DNA of 64,000 bases from Marinoscillum sp. 108 (GTDB lineage Bacteria > Bacteroidota > Bacteroidia > Cytophagales > Cyclobacteriaceae). The stretch spans positions 930,001 through 994,000 of the forward strand of contig NZ_LR734808.1 of assembly GCF_902506655.1 (NCBI RefSeq). The letters run 5' to 3'. The notes below the pieces were generated by a model. The model was given only the letters and a program-made list of their open reading frames with translations, ran no database searches and was not told the DNA's origin. The position numbers and the translations under genes are program-made. This document shows, in pieces, positions 59,103 to 64,000 of this stretch. How positions within the stretch are numbered: the first letter of the stretch is position 1; each line of letters begins with the position of its first letter.

Positions 59103-60197
59103 ATGCGAATCAAAGATATTACAGATTTCTTAGAGCAATTTGCACCGCTCAGCTATCAGGAGTCTTATGACAACTCAGGGCTCCTCGTTGGTGATGCCAA
59201 TGCAGAGATTTCGGGGATTGCCATTACACTGGATGTGACCGAGCAAGTTATTGATGAGGCCATTCGCAATGGAGATAACCTCATCATCGCCCACCACCCG
59301 TTGATTTTCAAAGGACTCAAAAGTCTGACCGGAAAACACTGGGTGGAACGATGTGTGATCAAGGCGCTAAAACATGACATTGCACTTTATGCCATCCATA
59401 CCAACCTCGACAATGTGCACCTCGGTGTAAACAGAAAAATTGCTGAGAAATTATCGCTGAAGAACATTCGTGTTTTAAGTCCAAAGTCGGAGGTCCTTTC
59501 CAAGCTGGTTACATTCGTACCCCATGAAGATGCCCAGCAGGTACTGGATGCCCTGTACAAAGCCGGTGCCGGGCAGATCGGTCAGTATGACCATTGCAGC
59601 TTTCAGACGGAAGGTACAGGCACTTTTCGACCAGGAGACGGCTCCAGCCCGCATATTGGCAACCACCATGTGGATGAAACGGTCAATGAAAAGCGGATCG
59701 AGCTCATTTTCCCCTCCCACCTCAAGCATCGCATGGTCAGTGCCCTGCACAATAGTCACCCCTATGAGGAAGTGGCCTATTACCTCTCCACACTCAGCAA
59801 TACAAACCAGGAAGTAGGGTCAGGCATAGTGGGTGACCTCACCTCCCCCATGGGCGCATCAGAATTCCTCCGTCACCTCAAGCAAACCATGCGCACCGAC
59901 TGTGTCAGACATACCCCAATTTGCAAGGAAAAAGTATCAAAAGTGGCCCTCTGTGGAGGAGCTGGAAGCTTCCTGCTCACTAAAGCAATAGGTACAGGAG
60001 CTGATGTCTTTGTCACTGGCGATTTCAAATATCACGACTTCTTTGAAGCCGATAACCGAATCGTGGTAGCGGATATTGGACACTTCGAAAGTGAGCAGTT
60101 CACAAAGGACTTGCTTTATGATATAATAAGCGAAAAATTCACTAATATTGCACTCCGTTTATCGGAGGTACAAACGAATCCTATCAATTATTTGTAA
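59103..60197 (+). CDS. Nif3-like dinuclear metal centre protein
   Basis: A 364-residue member of the Nif3/YbgI family in the long form with an inserted CutA-like domain (about 125-235). Metal ligands: LIIAHHPLIFKGLKSLTG (two His), AIHTNLDNV (Asp), and GDFKYHDFFEA plus VADIGHFESEQF near the end. It forms a toroidal hexamer; some members are called GTP cyclohydrolase 1 type 2, but the activity is disputed. The next gene follows after six bases. Confidence 0.94.
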   Translation: MRIKDITDFLEQFAPLSYQESYDNSGLLVGDANAEISGIAITLDVTEQVIDEAIRNGDNLIIAHHPLIFKGLKSLTGKHWVERCVIKALKHDIALYAIHTNLDNVHLGVNRKIAEKLSLKNIRVLSPKSEVLSKLVTFVPHEDAQQVLDALYKAGAGQIGQYDHCSFQTEGTGTFRPGDGSSPHIGNHHVDETVNEKRIELIFPSHLKHRMVSALHNSHPYEEVAYYLSTLSNTNQEVGSGIVGDLTSPMGASEFLRHLKQTMRTDCVRHTPICKEKVSKVALCGGAGSFLLTKAIGTGADVFVTGDFKYHDFFEADNRIVVADIGHFESEQFTKDLLYDIISEKFTNIALRLSEVQTNPINYL

Positions 60198-60203
60198 TAC
60201 TAC

Positions 60204-60983
60204 ATGGAAAACACCGTAGCGAAAAAGCTCGAAAGCCTCGTAAAATTACAATCCATCGATTCTGAACGTGATGAACTACTGAAGATCAGAGGAGCCTTAC
60301 CCGATGAGGTAATGGACCTTGAAGATGAGATTGCTGGTTACCAGACGAGAGTTGAGAAACAAAACTCAGAGCTTGCGGAACTAGAAGAAAATATAGCGAG
60401 CAACAAGACCGCCATCAAAGACGCTGAGAAACTCATCAAGAAGTATGAAGAGCAGCAGATGAATGTTCGCAACAACCGCGAATATGATGCCATCACCAAA
60501 GAGGTGGAGTTGCAGCAGCTTGAAATTCAAATTCTTGAAAAGAGGATCAAAGAAGCTTACGTAAAAATCGATTCGAAAAAAGAAGAGATTGCCCAGACTG
60601 AAGGTATTCTATCAGAGCGCACAAAAGATCTTGATTCTAAGAAAAACGAACTGGATACTATCGCAAGTGAGTCAGAAGCGGATGAGCAGAAACTCATGAA
60701 AGATAGAGATAAAGCGGCTAAGCAGGTAGAAGACAGATTGCTGAAATCTTACGAGAAAGTAAGAGAGAACATGCGAAATGGCCTGGCTGTGGTACCGGTA
60801 AAGCGTGGCGCCTGTGGCGGCTGTTTCAATGTGGTGCCCCCGCAGAAGCAAGCAGAAATACGTGAAAAGAAGAAAATCATAGTTTGTGAGCACTGTGGCC
60901 GAATCCTCTCAGATGTTGAGGATGAAGTGATTGAGGAAGAAAAACCCAAACGCAGAACCAAACGAACAACGACTAAAAAATAA
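60204..60983 (+). CDS. Coiled-coil protein with C4 zinc ribbon
   Basis: A 259-residue protein. Residues 1-180 are one long coiled coil (EDEIAGYQTRVEKQNSELAE, LQQLEIQILEKRIKEAYVKI). The C-terminal zinc ribbon is GACGGCFNVVPPQ (two Cys) and VCEHCGRILSD (two Cys), as in the zf-RING_7/C4-type family. Proteins of this type (CdsZ-like) have been tied to chaperone or nucleic-acid roles, but no firm function. Encoded six bases after the nif3-like gene, a common pairing. Confidence 0.9.
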   Translation: MENTVAKKLESLVKLQSIDSERDELLKIRGALPDEVMDLEDEIAGYQTRVEKQNSELAELEENIASNKTAIKDAEKLIKKYEEQQMNVRNNREYDAITKEVELQQLEIQILEKRIKEAYVKIDSKKEEIAQTEGILSERTKDLDSKKNELDTIASESEADEQKLMKDRDKAAKQVEDRLLKSYEKVRENMRNGLAVVPVKRGACGGCFNVVPPQKQAEIREKKKIIVCEHCGRILSDVEDEVIEEEKPKRRTKRTTTKK

Positions 60984-60985
60984 TG

Positions 60986-61010
60986 AAAGCGCCCTTGTGG
61001 CGCTTTTTTT
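60986..61010. terminator. Intrinsic terminator
   Basis: AAAGCGCC (60986-60993), loop CTTGT, GGCGCTTT (60999-61006) followed by more T. It ends the nif3-like / zinc-ribbon operon and overlaps the stop of the converging acyltransferase gene. Confidence 0.85.
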
Positions 61011-61554
61011 ATATCACTCCCTTCTCTGGGTGCTTGCCTTTGATGGATCTATAATAGGATTTGATGAACTCCAGGTCCGCTTCCATATCCCCTGTTGGGT
61101 AAAAAGGCTCCCGATACTCCACCACTCTGTGCTCAAAGTCAAAACCCACCATCACGATGGGTACTCCAGCCTTGTGGGCGATTCTGTAAAAGCCGGTCTT
61201 CCACTCTGGCACATATGACCGTGTGCCCTCCGGCGTAATGGTGATAATAAACTCCTCGTGCTGCTGAAATAACTCTACGACCTGATCCACCATGTTGGTA
61301 TTCCTCGATCGATCCACCGGAAATCCACCTACAGCCCGCATAAACCACCCCACCACAGGAAGATCAAACAGTGATTTTTTGGCCAGAAAGTGACTCTTCA
61401 ATCCACTAATACTCCTGGCTGCCACCCCCACAAAAAAGTCCCAGTTACTCGTATGTGGTGCCACGATCACAACATATTGCTTCAGGTCGGGACGCTGGCC
61501 TTTCATCTTCCAGCCTGTCAGCCTAAAGCAAAATCTAAAAAACAATTTCTTCAT
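61009..61554 (-). CDS. Lysophospholipid acyltransferase family protein
   Basis: A 181-residue PlsC-like acyltransferase: IVAPHTSNWDFFVGVAAR (HX4D catalytic motif), then GGFPVDRSRN, IITITPEGTRSYVPEWKTGF (acyl-acceptor-binding EGTR) and VPIVMVGFDF. It is shorter than classical PlsC (about 240 residues). It acylates a lysophospholipid or related alcohol. Four bases downstream of the patatin-like gene, so lipid turnover is a shared theme. Confidence 0.9.
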   Translation of the reverse strand: MKKLFFRFCFRLTGWKMKGQRPDLKQYVVIVAPHTSNWDFFVGVAARSISGLKSHFLAKKSLFDLPVVGWFMRAVGGFPVDRSRNTNMVDQVVELFQQHEEFIITITPEGTRSYVPEWKTGFYRIAHKAGVPIVMVGFDFEHRVVEYREPFYPTGDMEADLEFIKSYYRSIKGKHPEKGVI

Positions 61555-61558
61555 GGGG

Positions 61559-62317
61559 TTATAGTTTCTTCAATGCTCCTTCTTTGATGGCTTTTCGAGC
61601 ATACTTATATCCGAACTTGTAAATAGCCTGAGCCTGCTTAAAATCAAACACCTTAAACTTACTCAGTCCAGGAGGCTCCAGAAACACGTCACAGTGCTTC
61701 TTTCTGGAATGAACATTCTGAGTGACAGTCAGCATCATGGAGCGCTCCATCAGGTCGCGCCAATTACCCAACTCATATCCCTTGTCGATGGGATTACAAT
61801 GCAGGGCTATGATCTTATCACAACTCTTCTGGATAGATGCGTAAGGAAGGTTGTCCAGAATTCCTCCATCCACCAATGTTCTTTTACCTATGACTATCGG
61901 ATCAAATACCACAGGGATACTACAGGAAGCCAGGATGGGTTTAATAAGTTGGCCCTTCTTAAAGACCTTTACCTTCCCTCGTTTGATATCGGTGGTGGAT
62001 ACACACAATGGAATTTTAAGGGCTTCAAAGGAATCCTCCGGAAAGTACTTTTTTAGCTCATGCGAAGCCCGTTCGATATTGAGCAGGCTTCGCCAGTTAA
62101 ATGACGGGCGGAACGTCGTGAGGAAATTGGTTTTTTCAATAAAGCCGCATATCTCCGATGGGGTGTATCCCGCACAATAGAGACCACCGGCCAGTGCTCC
62201 TGCACTGGAGCCGGAAACAATATGGAACGACAATCCCTCTTCCTCCAACGCCTGGATAATCCCTAAATGTGCGATTCCCCGGGCACCACCGCCAGATAAT
62301 ACGAGACCTAGTTTCAT
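61559..62317 (-). CDS. Patatin-like phospholipase family protein
   Basis: A 252-residue protein with LVLSGGGARGIAHLGIIQAL (oxyanion hole), VSGSSAGALAGGL (nucleophile Ser in GxSxG) and LVDGGILDNLPYA (catalytic Asp in DGG). The size fits RssA-like single-domain bacterial patatins. It hydrolyses acyl esters. It is upstream of and likely co-transcribed with the acyltransferase gene. Confidence 0.94.
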   Translation of the reverse strand: MKLGLVLSGGGARGIAHLGIIQALEEEGLSFHIVSGSSAGALAGGLYCAGYTPSEICGFIEKTNFLTTFRPSFNWRSLLNIERASHELKKYFPEDSFEALKIPLCVSTTDIKRGKVKVFKKGQLIKPILASCSIPVVFDPIVIGKRTLVDGGILDNLPYASIQKSCDKIIALHCNPIDKGYELGNWRDLMERSMMLTVTQNVHSRKKHCDVFLEPPGLSKFKVFDFKQAQAIYKFGYKYARKAIKEGALKKL

Positions 62318-62390
62318 AAAGTCAAATCGCTATAAATACCGATTTCCACCACTAACACATCCCAATACCCTGTGCGGATAATCATCTGCA

Positions 62391-63335
62391 TCAGGCCACT
62401 ACGCCCATATTTGAAAACTTGTCGATTCGTTCGGCAATTCGTTTCTCTACGGAAAGTTTCTCCAGGCTCTTAATATGCTTCACCACTTCTTTCTTCAACT
62501 CTTTTGAAGCCGCCTTCATATCTGTATGTGCTCCACCAAGGGGCTCCTTAATGATGCCATCAATCAACTTATGCTGAAGCATGTCCTTGGCAGTCAATTT
62601 AAGCGCCTCTGCAGCCTGTTCTTTATAATCCCAGCTACGCCATAGAATTGATGAGCACGACTCAGGAGAGATCACCGAATACCAGGTATTTTCCATCATC
62701 AATACTTTATCAGCTATGGCAATACCCAAAGCACCACCAGAAGCTCCCTCCCCAATCACTACACTTACTATAGGTACAGTGAGGGTCATCATTTCTTTCA
62801 GGTTTCGGGCTATAGCCTCTCCCTGTCCACGCTCTTCTGCCTCTATACCCGGAAAAGCTCCAGGAGTATCTATCAGGGTGATCACAGGGGTATTGAATTT
62901 TTCTGCCAGCTTCATCAGACGTAGGGCCTTTCGGTAACCTTCTGGATTGGCCATACCAAAATTACGTTCCTGCCGCTGCTTGGTATTGCGACCCTTCTGC
63001 TGACCGATAATCATCACCGAGAGTCCGTCTACTTTGGCAAATCCGCCTACCATGGCCTTATCGTCCTTCACCGTACGATCACCATGGAGCTCTATAAAAT
63101 CATCGGAAATTTCATAAATATAATCCAGTGTGTAAGGTCGTTCGGGGTGTCTGGATAACTGAACTTTCTGCCACCGGGTCAGGTTTTCAAAAGTATCTTC
63201 TTTCAACTTCACAATCTTTTCTTCCAATTTTGTGATAGCCGCCGACACGTCTACATCACTCTGCTGGGCCAACAGTTTCATGTCTGCCAGTTTGCTTTCT
63301 AATTCTACGATTGGTTTTTCGAATTCTAAGTGCAT
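62391..63335 (-). CDS. accA: Acetyl-CoA carboxylase carboxyltransferase subunit alpha
   Basis: A 314-residue Acc[21 protein letters not shown] start, [40 protein letters not shown], and [40 protein letters not shown] and [20 protein letters not shown], which make up the carboxyltransferase core. It transfers the carboxyl group from biotin to acetyl-CoA with AccD, the first committed step of fatty acid synthesis. I start at ATG 63335, eight codons after an earlier ATG, because the family starts here and a TACATTTG -7 element lies 22 bases upstream. Confidence 0.96.
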   Translation of the reverse strand: MHLEFEKPIVELESKLADMKLLAQQSDVDVSAAITKLEEKIVKLKEDTFENLTRWQKVQLSRHPERPYTLDYIYEISDDFIELHGDRTVKDDKAMVGGFAKVDGLSVMIIGQQKGRNTKQRQERNFGMANPEGYRKALRLMKLAEKFNTPVITLIDTPGAFPGIEAEERGQGEAIARNLKEMMTLTVPIVSVVIGEGASGGALGIAIADKVLMMENTWYSVISPESCSSILWRSWDYKEQAAEALKLTAKDMLQHKLIDGIIKEPLGGAHTDMKAASKELKKEVVKHIKSLEKLSVEKRIAERIDKFSNMGVVA

Positions 63336-63356
63336 GTATTGAAAAATTTTGAGGTA

Positions 63357-63364
63357 CAAATGTA
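63357..63364 (-). promoter_or_regulatory. -7 element of accA
   Basis: Minus-strand TACATTTG fits TAnnTTTG and lies 22 bases before the chosen ATG (63335), but just upstream of the alternative ATG at 63359. No good -33 TTG at 19-21 bases. Confidence 0.4.
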
Positions 63365-63433
63365 GCCATAAATACCCTTTTCAGACATTTTAACCGAATT
63401 GAAAAACACATTTAAAATATTTGAAATGAAGTG

Positions 63434-63464
63434 TTGCATTTGAAGAAGTAAGGGTATAGTTTTG
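63434..63464 (+). promoter_or_regulatory. Promoter of tRNA-Asp
   Basis: TTG (63434-63436), a 20-base spacer and TAGTTTTG (63457-63464): a full Bacteroidota TTG / TAnnTTTG promoter. Transcription would begin about 12 bases before the tRNA. Confidence 0.68.
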
Positions 63465-63482
63465 CAACGCAATTGAGCAAAC

Positions 63483-63556
63483 GGTGTGGTAGTTCAGCTG
63501 GTTAGAATGCCTGCCTGTCACGCAGGAGGTCGCGGGTTCGAGTCCCGTCCATACCG
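63483..63556 (+). tRNA. tRNA-Asp (GTC)
   Basis: A 74-base tRNA without encoded CCA. Acceptor arms GGTGTGG and CCATACC pair (one G-T), discriminator G. The D-arm includes TAGTTCAGCTGGTTA; the anticodon stem is CCTGC / GCAGG with loop CTGTCAC and anticodon GTC at 63517-63519; the T-arm has GGGTTCGAGTCCC. The anticodon GTC plus discriminator G identifies tRNA-Asp. Standard intact cloverleaf. Confidence 0.97.
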
Positions 63557-63567
63557 CAAAAAATTGC

Positions 63568-63598
63568 AAAACCCTCTGATTTTCAGAGGGTTTTTTTT
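63568..63598 (+). terminator. Intrinsic terminator after tRNA-Asp
   Basis: AAAACCCTCTGA (63568-63579), loop TTT, TCAGAGGGTTTT (63583-63594) with further T residues: 12-bp perfect stem 11 bases after the tRNA. Confidence 0.9.
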
Positions 63599-63655
63599 GT
63601 TTATAGAGGTTTCGAAAGAATCAAGGTATAAATTCTCCTTGAAGCTTATACCTGT

Positions 63656-64000
63656 TCAACTCTTATCCAAAACAGAATTTCTCTCAACCAACTTCGGCGC
63701 AATATCCAAAGCCTCTGACTCGGTTTCATTCAGTAAATCCAGAAGAGTGGTCACGGCCATGCGGCCCATTTTATTGGTGGAGTGCTCTATGCTCGACAAT
63801 CTGGGAAAGGTGTACTCACACAATGGCCGGTTGTCAAAACCCAAAACCGAAACCTCCTGTGGCACCTTCACTCCTATCACATTGAAGTGGGCAATCACCT
63901 GGGCTCCGATCAGGTCATTGTAACAAGCCACTGCATCGTATGCCCCTTCCTGCCAATATCGGTCAAGAATCTCAGAGGCAGTACCATCCGTATCCAGGAA
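63656..64000 (-). CDS. LacI family transcriptional regulator, C-terminal part (partial)
   Basis: The gene enters from beyond the right edge; 114 codons are visible. They begin FLDTDGTASEILDRYWQEGA, then AVACYNDLIGAQVIAHFNV, VPQEVSVLGFDNRPLCEYTF and PRLSSIEHSTNKMGRMAVTT. This is the end of the periplasmic-binding-protein-like effector domain: the NDxxAxG-like segment, the VSVxGFDN strand and the IxHxxxxMG helix are standard for LacI/GalR regulators. The DNA-binding domain and the controlled genes are outside the window, so the ligand is unknown. Confidence 0.9.
   Translation of the reverse strand, partial: FLDTDGTASEILDRYWQEGAYDAVACYNDLIGAQVIAHFNVIGVKVPQEVSVLGFDNRPLCEYTFPRLSSIEHSTNKMGRMAVTTLLDLLNETESEALDIAPKLVERNSVLDKS

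Noticed and set aside
63483-63600. tRNA-Asp as an integration site for a mobile element
   Set aside because: No integrase, no repeated tRNA 3-prime end and ordinary genes on both sides; a normal terminator follows at once.
1-64000. CRISPR arrays, transposons, prophage or a dedicated defence island
   Set aside because: No regularly spaced repeat array, transposase, integrase, phage structural gene or recognised defence module was seen anywhere in the window.

Overview
The window looks like an ordinary chromosomal stretch from a marine-type member of the Bacteroidota, most likely order Cytophagales. The reasons are: TAnnTTTG-type -7 promoter elements instead of E. coli-like ones; almost no Shine-Dalgarno sequences; an ECF sigma / FecR / STN cassette; a Porin_10-like putative porin; a menaquinone pathway (menF, menD, menE plus a hotdog thioesterase); and several families known mainly from this phylum (PPD2-type FtsX permease, TerB-ABCG fusion, bVLRF1-like release factor, TIGR04283-like glycosyltransferase). 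There is one tRNA (Asp, anticodon GTC). I see no rRNA, CRISPR array, transposase, integrase or phage gene. No gap between genes exceeds about 210 bp.

Layout. 1-8 kb: end of a small gene, a VOC protein, a TPR/propeller protein, a tripartite efflux operon (adaptor, MacB-like permease, TolC), an aldose epimerase and a lipoprotein. 8-15.5 kb: a TerB-ABCG fusion transporter, a GH13 protein that has lost its catalytic residues, an RluE-like pseudouridine synthase, a SMUG2-like uracil-DNA glycosylase, an MBL hydrolase and a glycosyltransferase. 15.6-22.2 kb: a PadR regulator coupled to a large FtsX permease, then a secreted WD40-caspase protein. 22.2-27.6 kb: a DNA end-joining region. Ku is translationally coupled to a TPR protein, a basic-tailed small protein and a Cys-rich lipoprotein, with a paralogous lipoprotein following. 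LigD and a phosphatase lie upstream on the same strand.

27.7-35.9 kb: menI-like, menF and menD, then an oppositely oriented sigma / STN / FecR cassette that separates them from menE. 36-40.6 kb: DoxX-like protein, PA0069-type radical SAM protein, rhomboid protease, TerB-like protein, EEP nuclease/phosphatase, Hpt protein and SanA-like protein. 40.6-47.5 kb: topoisomerase IV genes parE and parC with a lipase and a DUF1028 protein between them. 47.6-52.4 kb: small membrane proteins, a second ECF sigma factor, DUF2293, a Vms1/VLRF1-like protein, a sterol-desaturase family enzyme and a lipoprotein. 52.4-64 kb: apt, an orphan FtsX permease, an exported protein often named asparagine synthetase B, miaE, a putative porin, lpxK, a Nif3-like protein, a zinc-ribbon coiled coil, two lipid enzymes, accA, tRNA-Asp and the end of a LacI-family regulator.

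Most of the window is housekeeping. The parts that deserve most attention are: the Ku operon (overlapping genes, a sliding-clamp-like motif in its TPR protein, matching basic tails on two of its products, twin six-cysteine lipoproteins); the GH13 pseudoenzyme; a clamp-like motif at the ParC C terminus; and several dyad or repeated DNA motifs just upstream of genes (PadR operon, radical SAM gene, ku, parE, bVLRF1 gene). All functional statements are from reading the sequence and family knowledge; no search or fold prediction was run.
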